A stretch of DNA of 64,000 bases from Persephonella sp. KM09-Lau-8 (GCF_000703085.1 NZ_JNLL01000001.1:992001-1056000), one strand, 5' to 3'. Shown: positions 9,547-18,971, counted from the stretch's first letter. The notes: generated by a model not told the origin, from the letters alone. Numbers and translations are program-made.

Positions 9547-9604
9547 CTTCCTCTCCATAGTGGTATTTTTTATATAAAATTTATATCAAAAATTGGGGGA
9601 GCAG

Positions 9605-10306
9605 ATGAAATTTGAAAAATATATATACAAAAAACGAATAAAAGACCTGCCGGAAGAATTAATGCCGCGGGAGAAAGCTCTTAAATATGGACTTTCTTCA
9701 TTATCAGATGCAGAACTACTGGCACTTTCATTGGGAAAGGGAACAAAGGAACTTAATGTTCTTGGTCTTGCAGACTTGCTCCTTAAAAAATTCAAAGGTC
9801 TATCCTCAATGAAAAATATAACCCTTGAGCAGCTCACAGAAATAAAAGGTATAGGCAAAGTAAAAGCACTCCAAATCCTATCAATATTTGAAATTCTAAA
9901 AAGAATAGAGCAGCAAGAAGAAAACACTATATTTTCGACTCCGGAAGATGTATATTCCCACGTAAAATGGCTATCCAAAGAAAAAAAAGAACAGATGCTT
10001 GTTTTATACACAAACACAATGAACCAACTACTTGGAGAAGAAACAGTTGCTATAGGTTCAATAAATGTTGTATCAGTCAGACCCCGGGATATTTTCCAGC
10101 CTGCATTTAAATACAACGCTTATGGAATAATCCTTGTGCATAATCATCCTGAAGGTTCTCCATATCCTTCAAAGGAGGATATAAAATTTACAGAGCTCGT
10201 CAGCCGTCTGTCTTTTGAAATCGGTTTCGAACTATTAGATCATATAATTGTCGGAAAAAAAGATTTTTACTCCTTTGCCCGTGAAGGAAAACTTGATAAT
10301 ATCTAA
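9605..10306 (+). CDS. radC: RadC-family MPN/JAMM protein
   Basis: About 233 residues with the usual RadC layout: an N-terminal helix-hairpin-helix region (ITEIKGIGKVKALQI type, about 75-100) and a C-terminal MPN/JAMM domain. The metal-binding signature is HNHPEGSPYPSKED (H-x-H ... S ... D). Family members have been called DNA repair proteins, but their true biochemical role is unsettled. I prefer the ATG at 9605, after GGGGGAG, over the TTG at 9593. It is divergent from the cyclophilin gene, and its stop is 46 bp before the FAS1 gene, which has its own promoter and operator. Confidence 0.88.
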   Translation: MKFEKYIYKKRIKDLPEELMPREKALKYGLSSLSDAELLALSLGKGTKELNVLGLADLLLKKFKGLSSMKNITLEQLTEIKGIGKVKALQILSIFEILKRIEQQEENTIFSTPEDVYSHVKWLSKEKKEQMLVLYTNTMNQLLGEETVAIGSINVVSVRPRDIFQPAFKYNAYGIILVHNHPEGSPYPSKEDIKFTELVSRLSFEIGFELLDHIIVGKKDFYSFAREGKLDNI

Positions 10307-10313
10307 AAATTAC

Positions 10314-10346
10314 TATATTCTGTTAGTAAATACTAACCGCAGAGGT
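10314..10346 (+). promoter_or_regulatory. Promoter, 16-bp palindromic operator and RBS of the FAS1 gene
   Basis: A TATATT -10 candidate (10314-10319) is followed by the palindrome GTTAGTA-AA-TACTAAC (10322-10337), which would cover the transcription start, and then by the ribosome site AGAGGT (10341-10346). An almost identical block lies before the MFS gene at 56662. The arrangement suggests repression by a dimeric winged-helix or TetR/MarR-like regulator; the regulator is unknown. Confidence 0.55.
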
Positions 10347-10352
10347 AAAATT

Positions 10353-10832
10353 ATGAAAAAATGGAAACCACCAGCAGAAAACTTACCTAACATATACGAT
10401 AGACTTGTTGAGGGCCTTGCATACCCCCATTTCTTTCAACTTATTCATATAGCCGGATATCAGGACTATCTAAAAGAAGGAGCTTTAACAATATTTGTCC
10501 CTGTAGAAAATACAATTGATTATATATCTCCTGAAACTCTGACAACTATAGAAAAAGCTTTAAAAGATGAAAAGCTTGCAAAAGAAATACTTGAAAACCA
10601 CATAGTAGAAGAGCCTATAACACTAAAAGAAATGCTTGATATAAAAGAACTTACCACCCTAAATGGCAAAAAGATTTCCATCAATGTAGAATGCCATATA
10701 AGAGAAGATTATGAATTTCTTATTGACCATGCCTGTTATGTAACGGCAAAAATCCAGAACAATAAAATCGAAACGGCAAATATAGTTTGCTATAACGGTT
10801 TTATTCATACAATCAAAGGTATTATTATTTAA
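10353..10832 (+). CDS. FAS1 (fasciclin)-domain protein, no signal peptide
   Basis: A 159-residue protein covered by one FAS1 domain. The H1-like stretch ALTIFVPVENTI, the NHIVEEPITLKEML segment, TLNGKKISI and the closing NGFIHTIKGIII match the fold of extracellular adhesion modules. Unusually, no signal peptide or membrane anchor is visible, so the protein looks cytoplasmic. The ATG at 10353 has AGAGGT seven bases upstream; earlier in-frame starts lie inside radC. It is monocistronic: its own operator sits upstream and a hairpin terminator follows directly. The shared promoter block with the MFS gene at 56662 suggests joint control. The function is unknown. Confidence 0.75.
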   Translation: MKKWKPPAENLPNIYDRLVEGLAYPHFFQLIHIAGYQDYLKEGALTIFVPVENTIDYISPETLTTIEKALKDEKLAKEILENHIVEEPITLKEMLDIKELTTLNGKKISINVECHIREDYEFLIDHACYVTAKIQNNKIETANIVCYNGFIHTIKGIII

Positions 10833-10839
10833 CTTCTGC

Positions 10840-10870
10840 AGCTCAGAAAATTTCTGAGCTTTCTTTTCTT
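10840..10870 (+). terminator. Rho-independent terminator after the FAS1 gene
   Basis: AGCTCAGAAA pairs with TTTCTGAGCT (10840-10849 and 10851-10860), followed by a T-rich run TTCTTTTCTT. Confidence 0.8.
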
Positions 10871-11013
10871 ATTTTCAATAATGTAATCCAAAATCTTTTC
10901 ATTTTTATTCTATTTTTTTGTATAATTAGTTGTAGTTATAAATAAATAGGAAATCATAATAAATAATAAAAATATAAAAACTCTAATATTCAAATAAGAG
11001 GGAGGATTTCATC

Positions 11014-13815
11014 ATGCGAAAGCATCTTCTTCGGTATTCCCTGTCTGCAGGTATTCTAACTGCAACAATTTTTGTTTCCTCCTGTTTTGATGATTCAGAC
11101 GGAGGAAATATCAACAATCCTAAAACAGAAACACCATCCCAGGAAAGTCCTATCACACAGGCAGTTATTAGCGGGTCCATTGATAGTGGAGGAATTGACA
11201 CTCAGGCTGTAGGAGATGCCAAACCAGCTTTAATTACTGCACTATCTATCGACAAGGATGGGAAAGAAATTGGAAAATCAAATGCTGTTGAAAACAATGG
11301 CTATTTCGGGATTAGCGTTCCTATATCAAAAGATGGCGGGAAAATAGTAGTATCAGTCAATAAAGACGGGTTTACTCAGGGAACCCAGACAATTGAATAC
11401 AGCTCTCCGGAAGATGTTAAAAAGTTGAATATAACTATCCCTATAAAACCTGTAAAAAAACAACTCGTAAATTTAGGAAATATTAATTTAGCTTCGGTAG
11501 ACAATAACTCAGTAAGAATCAGATTTTATAAAGATTCTGATGGAAAAGTAAAATCCCAGGTTGTTCGCGGTATATCCACACAATCACAAGAAAACACAAT
11601 AATGGAACTTGCTATCCCTGTTTCTAAACTCCAGGCAAATAACTCTTCTGTTGTGGAAATCTCTTATCAAGGATTTACTCCATCAGATCCTGAGGATTAT
11701 AAAAACTTCCCGGGAGAGGATTATATAGAAGGAGGAGAACTTATTTCCTTTGGATTTGACTGGCTGGATATTAAAGATCCAACAACAGGGAATAACCCTT
11801 TAGCACAAGGTAATATTTCTCCACAGCTTGCAAGACAAGAATTAGGAGAATATTTCAGGATTTTCAGGTATGTTGATTGTTATCAACTTAGAAAATTGAA
11901 AAAAAGCTTAGATACACTTGATATCAATCCTAATAAAGAAGGTATTCAATACACCTTTTATGCTTATGACTGGGAATCCGGTGCATGGTTAAAAGCAGGA
12001 GAAGGTGTATTTGTAAATGGTTCAACAGATTATTACGTAATGGGTGAAAATGATGACAAAATAGATACTGCATGGGACTACATTATCAAAAACGGCTGTA
12101 TAGATGATACTCCTTGTTCTCCAAACTCCAGCAGCCAAGCCTGTGTTGATGTAGATAATGACGGGAACCCTGAGGATGTAAGTTGTTCCGGCAACAATAT
12201 AATCACAGACGAAGATCAAATATGCGCTTCAGGTAGAGAAACTTACGTAGTGGTCAGCTCAACTAATCCAGATCTTAGCTGGAAAAATCTGGATTATATA
12301 AAGCCTGCTGAAAAAGTTGTAGAATGTCAAATAACCGTTAAGGACGAAGATGGTAATCCTGTAGCAACAAACATTTATGTAGAACCTGATAATAACAACT
12401 GTATATCTACATGGTATGGAACCTCTTCTGCAAAAGGAGAAGCTACAGCTAATGTCTTGAAATACTGTGATCCTGCAGATGGGGTAATCAGTGTGGTTAA
12501 CCCATATACACATCGTTACATGTCAAATGTAAAAGAAGTCACTTTTGGAGAAGGCTGCAAAGTTTCTATAACTGTTCCAAATCCAAATAAATGTCAGGTT
12601 GAAGGTAAAGTTGTAAATAAAGATACTGGTTCTGCAAGACCGGATATAGATGTTGTTCTGGAAAGTACACAGGTTGGATTTTATAAATATACAACAACAG
12701 ATCAAAATGGGCATTTCAGCGAAAATGTTCCTTGTAATTCTGATATCAATATTCATGTAGCAAATAAAGGCATACAGTTTAATGTAAACGGTGTTTTAGA
12801 AAGTAACGAATCTCAAGATAACAATAACAAAGTTGTATTAAAAGATATAAAAACTACAAATATTCCACCAGAAGGATACGGAGAAGTTCTATCAAAAATC
12901 GTAAAAGCTGGAGATGATATAAAAGCAAGAATATATGGATGGGACAGAGATGGAAAATATCCTATAAATTATACAATTGCTGTTAAACTTGATGGAAACA
13001 CTGTAAAAACTGTAACGGGTCAGCTCAATTCCGCAGAGGAAAATATACAAATCCCAACAAACGATATATCTGATGAAGGCACATATAAACTCTATTTAAT
13101 ACTAGAAGACTCTGAAGGCGGTAAAAGCTACGATATTTATATAGGAGATGTCCAGATCTACGTAAACAACGCAGCCCCACAAATATTAAGCTTTTACACA
13201 AATCCAAAAACTGCTACCAATACAGCAATAGATATAGATGTAATCGGTTCCGCTTATGACTTAGAAGGTGAAAATCTCACATACACAATTTCTTATGACT
13301 GTGAAGGAAATGGCCAGTATACTCAACTTACAACAGGTTCAGGGCAAGGAAGCATAGATTTTGATGAAAAATTCAACATACCAAACAACGCAACAGAGTG
13401 TAAGCTCAAACTTGAAGTTAGCGACGCATCAGGAAACACATCAAACAGAGAATATACATTAACAGTAAAGGACGAACCCCCTGTAGTTTATATCTCAGCT
13501 TATCCAGAATATCCAAATGAGAACGATTCATATGTGGATATACACGCATACATATATGAACCAGACGGCCAACAATACACCTGTAAATGGTATGTAAACG
13601 GAAATGAAATCCAGGAGGAAGACGATATATATTCTCTTTATTCTGATAAGTGCGAGGGAATGACTATCCATCTTGAAAACATGAATCCTCCACCTCAAAC
13701 CGGTGATGAATTCAAAGTAAAAATAGAAGTGACAGATGCTACAGGTAACAAAGTAGATAAAGAAATTAGTATCATTTACGGAAAATCTGCAAATGTAAAC
13801 ATAGGAATACAATAA
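11014..13815 (+). CDS. Large secreted lipoprotein with repeated beta-sandwich domains
   Basis: A 933-residue protein with a lipoprotein signal: the hydrophobic core ends at VSSC, so C24 is the predicted lipidated residue. The acidic, Ser/Asn-rich linker that follows is typical of surface lipoproteins. Two carboxypeptidase-regulatory-like Ig folds are suggested by ITVKDEDGNPVATNIYV (about 437-500) and VEGKVVNKDTGSARPDIDVVL (about 525-605). Cadherin/PKD-like Ig repeats follow (about 615-930, with DLEGENLTYTISYDCEG and EVSDASGNTSNREYTL). A DVDNDGNPEDVSCSG segment near 375-395 resembles a calcium-binding loop. GGAGG lies eight bases before the ATG. It is 13 bp upstream of a second lipoprotein gene, so the two are probably co-expressed. 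No enzyme motif is visible; an adhesive or structural surface role is inferred. Confidence 0.75.
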   Translation: MRKHLLRYSLSAGILTATIFVSSCFDDSDGGNINNPKTETPSQESPITQAVISGSIDSGGIDTQAVGDAKPALITALSIDKDGKEIGKSNAVENNGYFGISVPISKDGGKIVVSVNKDGFTQGTQTIEYSSPEDVKKLNITIPIKPVKKQLVNLGNINLASVDNNSVRIRFYKDSDGKVKSQVVRGISTQSQENTIMELAIPVSKLQANNSSVVEISYQGFTPSDPEDYKNFPGEDYIEGGELISFGFDWLDIKDPTTGNNPLAQGNISPQLARQELGEYFRIFRYVDCYQLRKLKKSLDTLDINPNKEGIQYTFYAYDWESGAWLKAGEGVFVNGSTDYYVMGENDDKIDTAWDYIIKNGCIDDTPCSPNSSSQACVDVDNDGNPEDVSCSGNNIITDEDQICASGRETYVVVSSTNPDLSWKNLDYIKPAEKVVECQITVKDEDGNPVATNIYVEPDNNNCISTWYGTSSAKGEATANVLKYCDPADGVISVVNPYTHRYMSNVKEVTFGEGCKVSITVPNPNKCQVEGKVVNKDTGSARPDIDVVLESTQVGFYKYTTTDQNGHFSENVPCNSDINIHVANKGIQFNVNGVLESNESQDNNNKVVLKDIKTTNIPPEGYGEVLSKIVKAGDDIKARIYGWDRDGKYPINYTIAVKLDGNTVKTVTGQLNSAEENIQIPTNDISDEGTYKLYLILEDSEGGKSYDIYIGDVQIYVNNAAPQILSFYTNPKTATNTAIDIDVIGSAYDLEGENLTYTISYDCEGNGQYTQLTTGSGQGSIDFDEKFNIPNNATECKLKLEVSDASGNTSNREYTLTVKDEPPVVYISAYPEYPNENDSYVDIHAYIYEPDGQQYTCKWYVNGNEIQEEDDIYSLYSDKCEGMTIHLENMNPPPQTGDEFKVKIEVTDATGNKVDKEISIIYGKSANVNIGIQ

Positions 13816-13828
13816 GGAGGGAGTAATT

Positions 13829-15328
13829 ATGAGAAATCAAATAAAAAAATTAGCACTGGCTGCCATTATGGTAGCCCCCCTTTCATATATAGCATGTGTT
13901 GGCTCAGATTCTAACACTTCCGAAAATTCTTCACAGGCAAAAACTGCATCTTTACATCTCGCTATAAATTTCAAAAATTCCAGACCAAATGCACAATATA
14001 TATCTAACGATATTCAATGTATTAAGTATTCAATAGACAATGGAAGCCAATGGATTAATGGAACCATTACCAAAGATAATCCTCAAATAGATCTCCAGAA
14101 TGTACATGTAGGACAAAACTATATGTATTTAGGATTTTATTCAGGTGATGAAGTAGATGGAAGATGCGATGGGGATCTGTTATCATCAATGCACTTAGAA
14201 CTAAATCTTATAGAAGGTGATAATACATTCAATATTCCTTTCATAGCTTATACAAAATGGAAATTGGAAAATCCCATAACATTTAATAAACTCAAAAAGG
14301 ATTCTCAGGAAACTATAGATTCTTTTATTATAAATTCAAATATGCTCCGTTACAGCTCCGGATATGATGCCGTTCCAGCTTCTGTTGACGAAACTAAGCC
14401 GGCTTTCCCTCAGAGCTACCATCTAATATGGCAGGGAAGTAATCTATATACCGGAAATAATGAATGTGCAAATCAGGAAGACAGGGATAAGTTCTGTTTC
14501 TTAAGATACGACCTCCAGTATATACTCCAATTAATAGGACCTGGTGGAACACAGATAGCTCCGAATGCGATAGAGTCTAATGATCTTGACCTTGAACCGT
14601 ATACAGATAACAACGGTACTAAATGGAGGAGGAATATATTTATCTACGGCACAAATCCAACCTATGAAGCTTATCAAAACTTTGACAAAAAATTATACAA
14701 ACTTCCTGAAGATGAATTTTCATTAACACAAGAAGATGGCACAGATGTTGTTGATGAGCTTGATACAGTCTATAAAACAACGGCTCTTAATGGTAATCAA
14801 ATTGAAGGAACAATTATAGAGGTAGCAACAAACACATCAGACTATTTTGAAGATTACACTTGTGCCTGGGATCCTGACTTTAAAAATACATTCCAATGTC
14901 CACAAGAAATTCAGCAAGAAGGTATAAAAGTTGCCGTATCCAGTGCTCTGAAAAATCAAGTTAGTGCCCAGTCTAAAGATGCAAATGATTGTTATATGGA
15001 CACCAGAATAAACGAAACACGTTATTGGGTAGAACATTCCATGCAATATGCGCAATGTGAAGTAGAAGAAGAAGGAATAAAAGCCCAAGTAGCCACTTAT
15101 TATTCAGACAGATGCGATTATAATCTTGATGGAGTAATAGATGAAAAAGATGATACAAATGAAGACGGACAAATAGACTGGCACGATAGCCTTCCTATAT
15201 TTGTTAAAATGCATTCAGAAGGAACTCTAAATATCTGTCTCTATCCATTTACAGCAACCGCAGAAGAACTTACTCCAGAAGATAAAGACATATTAATCCA
15301 ATATGGTTCTAATAGAAGACTTTATTAA
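13829..15328 (+). CDS. Second lipoprotein with dockerin/EF-hand-like calcium loops
   Basis: A 499-residue exported protein. The N-terminal hydrophobic segment ends at SYIAC (C23), a slightly atypical lipobox, followed by a Ser/Asn-rich linker. Near the C-terminus DYNLDGVIDEKDD and DTNEDGQIDWHDS form two EF-hand-like calcium loops in tandem (about 430-460), reminiscent of dockerin. The rest resembles no family I recognise. Cysteines are numerous enough for periplasmic or surface disulfides. A strong AAGGAGGGAG precedes the ATG. It follows the 933-residue lipoprotein by 13 bp. Its 3' end overlaps the GT-C gene by 26 bp, so these three genes probably form one transcript. Confidence 0.65.
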   Translation: MRNQIKKLALAAIMVAPLSYIACVGSDSNTSENSSQAKTASLHLAINFKNSRPNAQYISNDIQCIKYSIDNGSQWINGTITKDNPQIDLQNVHVGQNYMYLGFYSGDEVDGRCDGDLLSSMHLELNLIEGDNTFNIPFIAYTKWKLENPITFNKLKKDSQETIDSFIINSNMLRYSSGYDAVPASVDETKPAFPQSYHLIWQGSNLYTGNNECANQEDRDKFCFLRYDLQYILQLIGPGGTQIAPNAIESNDLDLEPYTDNNGTKWRRNIFIYGTNPTYEAYQNFDKKLYKLPEDEFSLTQEDGTDVVDELDTVYKTTALNGNQIEGTIIEVATNTSDYFEDYTCAWDPDFKNTFQCPQEIQQEGIKVAVSSALKNQVSAQSKDANDCYMDTRINETRYWVEHSMQYAQCEVEEEGIKAQVATYYSDRCDYNLDGVIDEKDDTNEDGQIDWHDSLPIFVKMHSEGTLNICLYPFTATAEELTPEDKDILIQYGSNRRLY

Positions 15329-16865
15329 AAACATTTTAAGGAACAGAGAGTTTCCTCTGTTCCTGCTTCTTTTTTTAACAGGAATAATCCTAAGAATAAT
15401 TACTTACCAATACCTGAATTCTCCAACATTCCACTGTTTCCCACCTAACAAAGATGAAGATTTTTATTACTTTTTAGGCAAGTTCATAAAAGAAAACTTT
15501 TTCCTTTATTCAAATGAGGTTTTTTATTATTCTCCTTTTTATGCATATCTGACCTCAATGCTTAAACCAGAAGTTCTAAGAATTCTAAACATGCTTGTAG
15601 GTTCTTCTATTCCTATTGCTGTTTATCTATCTGCAAAATATTTTTTTAAAAAACCGATACCTTTAATACTCTCTTTAATAATTTTGTTTCTTGACATTCT
15701 TATCATATACGACATACACATTCTAAAAACATCACTGGGAATTTTTTTTATTACATGGGGATTTGTTTTTTATTTATACAGCTTAAAAAATAAAAATTTG
15801 ATATTTCCTATTATCTCAGGAATTTTCTTTGCATTTGCATCGCTAATCTATATAAACTTTTTACCTGTGGTTGTGGGTCTTTTAATCTATTTATTTATAA
15901 AAAACAGAAAATTCGCCACTTTATCTTTAATCCCTGTAATTGTTCTTATCTCTTTAACAGCAACCCGCAATTACATTGTCTCCAAAGATTTTGTTATGGT
16001 CAGCGCAATTGGAGGGATTCATTTTTATATTGGTAACTCCAAATATGCCTCAGGTGGCTATCAATCCATACCAGGTATAAGGACATCAGCCTTTGGACAT
16101 TACTTTGATGGTAGAAATACTGCAGAAAAGGAAACAGGAGAAAAGCTAAAACCATCCCAGGTAAACCGATTCTGGATAAAAAAAACATTAAACGATATTG
16201 TTTCAGACCCAAAAAGATGGTTATTACTGGAAATCAAAAAGCTATTTCTTACATTCCACAACTACGATATACCAAATAACATAAACAAAAACTATCTAAA
16301 ATCTAAAGTCCCTTTTTTAAAGTTATCTACAACCTTTGGAATTATAGCTCTTCTTGGCTTATCAGGCCTTATTTTCTCCATTAGAAAAAAAGAGTTTTTA
16401 CCTGTCCATATATTTTTCGCAGTTTATCTTTTAACAGTACTCCTGTTTTTTGTAACAGATAGATACAGACTTCCATTATTCCTGCCCCTTATTCTTTATA
16501 TAGGTGTTTTGTCTGAAGTAATTTTGCAAAAAAATTTAAAAGCAAAAATTTTGTCTGGATTGGTAGTAATAATATTTAGCTTCTGGGTCTTCTGGCCTAT
16601 TGATTACTCAAAAAATTATTCCCAATTAGCATTAGAGGAAAAATACTCAGTAAAACTTTGTAAAATCAGGAAAAAGGAAAAAAATACCCAAAACCCCAAA
16701 AAGCTAAGTTATTTATATCTTCAGGAAGCTTATTTATACATGAATCTAAAAGGCTATGAACAGGCTTTATTTTTGACGGACAAGGCTATAAAACTAAATC
16801 CCAACAACATACAGGCAAAACAAATCAACAGATTTTGCCACAAAATAATATTTAATCTCTTTTAA
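15303..16865 (+). CDS. GT-C type membrane glycosyltransferase with C-terminal TPR-like tail
   Basis: A 520-residue polytopic membrane protein with roughly ten hydrophobic segments between residues 18 and 445. An acidic luminal motif near the N-terminus (PPNKDEDFYYFLG, about 47-59) sits in the first extramembrane loop, where GT-C enzymes of the PMT/ArnT class keep their catalytic acidic residues. The last about 80 residues are hydrophilic and contain a tetratricopeptide-like unit (EQALFLTDKAIKLNPNN). Such enzymes transfer sugars from polyprenyl-phosphate donors outside the cytoplasmic membrane. The ATG at 15303 lies inside the previous gene, and no clear ribosome site is visible, so translational coupling is likely. 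It converges on fabZ with a 14-bp overlap. Donor and acceptor are unknown. Confidence 0.7.
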   Translation: MVLIEDFIKNILRNREFPLFLLLFLTGIILRIITYQYLNSPTFHCFPPNKDEDFYYFLGKFIKENFFLYSNEVFYYSPFYAYLTSMLKPEVLRILNMLVGSSIPIAVYLSAKYFFKKPIPLILSLIILFLDILIIYDIHILKTSLGIFFITWGFVFYLYSLKNKNLIFPIISGIFFAFASLIYINFLPVVVGLLIYLFIKNRKFATLSLIPVIVLISLTATRNYIVSKDFVMVSAIGGIHFYIGNSKYASGGYQSIPGIRTSAFGHYFDGRNTAEKETGEKLKPSQVNRFWIKKTLNDIVSDPKRWLLLEIKKLFLTFHNYDIPNNINKNYLKSKVPFLKLSTTFGIIALLGLSGLIFSIRKKEFLPVHIFFAVYLLTVLLFFVTDRYRLPLFLPLILYIGVLSEVILQKNLKAKILSGLVVIIFSFWVFWPIDYSKNYSQLALEEKYSVKLCKIRKKEKNTQNPKKLSYLYLQEAYLYMNLKGYEQALFLTDKAIKLNPNNIQAKQINRFCHKIIFNLF

Positions 16866-17301
16866 GGGCAGCCATTAAAACAGCTTCACAGACTACTTTG
16901 TCATCTACTTTTGCAACGGCTTTTATTTTGCCCATACTTTTTTTAATATTTATTCCCTCTATCTCAAAAATAATCTGGTCACCTGGAACAACAGGCTTTC
17001 TAAACTTGGCATTTTCAATACCTGCAAATAATACTGTAAAATCCCCTTCTATTCCTTCTGCCTGTGCCTTTTTTATCATTAGATAAGCACCTGCCTGTGC
17101 CATGGCTTCGATAATTAAGACCCCTGGCATTACAGGAAAATGGGGAAAATGACCATTAAAAAATTCCTCATTTACGGTAACATTTTTAAGGGCTTTGACT
17201 TTTAGATTTTCAATATCAAGTTCAAGAATTCTATCTATCAGTAAAAACGGATATCTATGGGGAAGAACTTTCTTTATCTCCTGAACATCAGCAAAAGACA
17301 T
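16852..17301 (-). CDS. fabZ: 3-hydroxyacyl-ACP dehydratase FabZ
   Basis: A 149-residue hot-dog-fold dehydratase of type II fatty acid synthesis. It removes water from (3R)-3-hydroxyacyl-ACP. The LPHRYPFLLIDR signature (13-24) and the active-site GHFPHFPVMPGVLIIEAMAQ run (50-69), with catalytic H51 and E65, are intact. The length is standard. AAGGAGGG lies before the ATG. It is downstream of the mqnP-like prenyltransferase gene (13 bp gap) and overlaps the convergent glycosyltransferase gene. Confidence 0.96.
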   Translation of the reverse strand: MSFADVQEIKKVLPHRYPFLLIDRILELDIENLKVKALKNVTVNEEFFNGHFPHFPVMPGVLIIEAMAQAGAYLMIKKAQAEGIEGDFTVLFAGIENAKFRKPVVPGDQIIFEIEGINIKKSMGKIKAVAKVDDKVVCEAVLMAALKRD

Positions 17302-17314
17302 AACAAATCCCTCC

Positions 17315-18178
17315 TTATATTGTTATCTTAAAATATACATCTAAAATAACAAACACCATATAAAGTATACTGATATATCCATTAATTGTAAAAAATGCCA
17401 CATTTATTTTTGATAAATCATTTTCTTTAATTAAGGAGTGTTCATAAATCAAAGCTCCTGTCAGTATCAAAAGACCAACATAATATATCAATCCTAATCC
17501 TGCAAAATAGCCTGTAAGCATTAAAAATACAAAAGTCAAAATATGAAAAACTCTGGCAAATAATATTGCCTTTTTAACACCAAATCTGGCAGGTATAGAA
17601 TGAATTCCCATTTTTCTATCAAATTCTATGTCCTGCAAGGCATAAAAAATATCAAATCCAGCAACCCAGAAAGCCATTCCAAGTCCTAAGAACACCGTTG
17701 ATAGCTCAACTCTACCTTCCAGAGCCACAGAAACAGCAATAGGAATAATAAAATAAACAGCCCCAAGGATCAGATGAACAAAATTTGTCCATCTTTTACC
17801 GAGGGGATAGATAATCAAAAGGGCAATAGCCACCGGAGATAGATAAAAGGCCAGTCTATTCAGCTGATAGGCAGCAAAAACCAAAACACCAGAGGATAAA
17901 ATGGCGAGGGCAAGAATTTCTCCTGCTTTTACTGCACCTGAAGCTGAAGCCCAGTTTTTAGTTCGTGGATTAAGTTTATCAAAAGGTAAATCAAAAAACC
18001 TGTTAAATGCCATTCCTGCTGTTCTGCCGGCAACTGCAGCAACTATAATCCAGAAGACTTTCTCCCAGGAAGGCAGTCCTTTTTCCACAATAAAAACAGC
18101 AGCAAGAACAAATGGTATGGCAAATATTGTGTGTTCAAACTTTATCAGGTCTGCATAAAGCTTTATCTTTTTAATCAA
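17315..18178 (-). CDS. mqnP: UbiA-type prenyltransferase, MqnP-like
   Basis: An integral membrane prenyltransferase of about 287 residues with about eight helices. The first aspartate-rich motif is NRFFDLPFDKLNPRTKN and the second is DIFYALQDIEFDRKMG. The segment LIKFEHTIFAIPF near the N-terminus and the two motifs match the MqnP branch that prenylates the 1,4-dihydroxy-6-naphthoate intermediate of the futalosine menaquinone route. A 4-hydroxybenzoate prenyltransferase role is the alternative. The longer reading from 18220 overlaps the HAD gene. I choose TTG at 18178 because it overlaps the HAD stop and has GGGAGG ten bases upstream. Confidence 0.78.
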   Translation of the reverse strand: MIKKIKLYADLIKFEHTIFAIPFVLAAVFIVEKGLPSWEKVFWIIVAAVAGRTAGMAFNRFFDLPFDKLNPRTKNWASASGAVKAGEILALAILSSGVLVFAAYQLNRLAFYLSPVAIALLIIYPLGKRWTNFVHLILGAVYFIIPIAVSVALEGRVELSTVFLGLGMAFWVAGFDIFYALQDIEFDRKMGIHSIPARFGVKKAILFARVFHILTFVFLMLTGYFAGLGLIYYVGLLILTGALIYEHSLIKENDLSKINVAFFTINGYISILYMVFVILDVYFKITI

Positions 18179-18965
18179 TAAATTCAATCCTCCCAATAAG
18201 TTCTGACAAGGAATTAACAACTAAATCTATTTTCATATCTTCAGGTATATCCTCAACAGTATATTTTCCGGTAGTTACAAAAATAGTTTTTAACCCAAGT
18301 TTTTGATAACCTCCAAGGTCTACAAATATATCATCGCTTATAATAGCCAGATTTTCTGGTTTAATTCCTATTTTCTCAAAAATAACCTTGTTATACTCTT
18401 CTCCACCCTTTCCAAAATGCTTAAAATCCTCATTACACTGGCAGGCAGTAGCAAACATTTTTGCTACCGTTCCCACCCCTGGAAATAAAAGACCATCATC
18501 ATCTTTTGAAATAATATTTTTATTCAGTGCATACAGCTTAGCTTTTTCCCTTTTTAAAGCTGTAGTGGCTATCTTTATTTTCTGGAAATTCAAACTTTTA
18601 TCTAAACCAACAAGAACAGCATCTACGTGATAATCATCAACTACACTAAAACTTTTTTCTACAAAAAATTTTTTTACAGAATCAGAACCTAAAATAAATA
18701 AAGTTTTTATATTTTCTTTTTTCAAAATTTCAGGAGCAACTACCAGCGGCGAAACTATATCAGAACTATTTATATCAAAACCATGTTTTTGCATTCTTTT
18801 TGCAATTTCCTTAGGGGGATATCTGGAATTACTTGTTGCTATTACGAAAGGAATATTTTCTTTTTTTAAATAGCTGATAAACTCAATGGCACCATTGATA
18901 GGAGAAAAATTTTCATCCTTTGTAAGAACACCATCTAAATCTATTAGAAATCCTTTTATCCTCAT
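18171..18965 (-). CDS. HAD-superfamily (NagD-like) phosphatase
   Basis: A 264-residue HAD hydrolase of the NagD/HAD-IIA type. Motif I is DLDGV (nucleophile D9, general acid D11), motif II is ATSN, the motif III lysine lies in FGKGGEEYN, and motif IV is ISDDIFVDLGG. The large C2-type cap between motifs II and III fits this subfamily. Likely substrates are small phosphomonoesters such as nucleotides or sugar phosphates; none can be assigned. No Shine-Dalgarno precedes the ATG. A TATAAT box ends exactly seven bases before the A of the start codon, predicting a leaderless mRNA. It overlaps the mqnP-like gene by eight bases. Confidence 0.85.
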   Translation of the reverse strand: MRIKGFLIDLDGVLTKDENFSPINGAIEFISYLKKENIPFVIATSNSRYPPKEIAKRMQKHGFDINSSDIVSPLVVAPEILKKENIKTLFILGSDSVKKFFVEKSFSVVDDYHVDAVLVGLDKSLNFQKIKIATTALKREKAKLYALNKNIISKDDDGLLFPGVGTVAKMFATACQCNEDFKHFGKGGEEYNKVIFEKIGIKPENLAIISDDIFVDLGGYQKLGLKTIFVTTGKYTVEDIPEDMKIDLVVNSLSELIGRIEFID

Positions 18966-18971
18966 AAAAGT

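Noticed and set aside
10871-11013. Possible small RNA or gene in the AT-rich gap before the large lipoprotein
   Set aside because: Only low-complexity A/T sequence with a TATAAT-like box (10921-10926), which most simply serves the lipoprotein gene.
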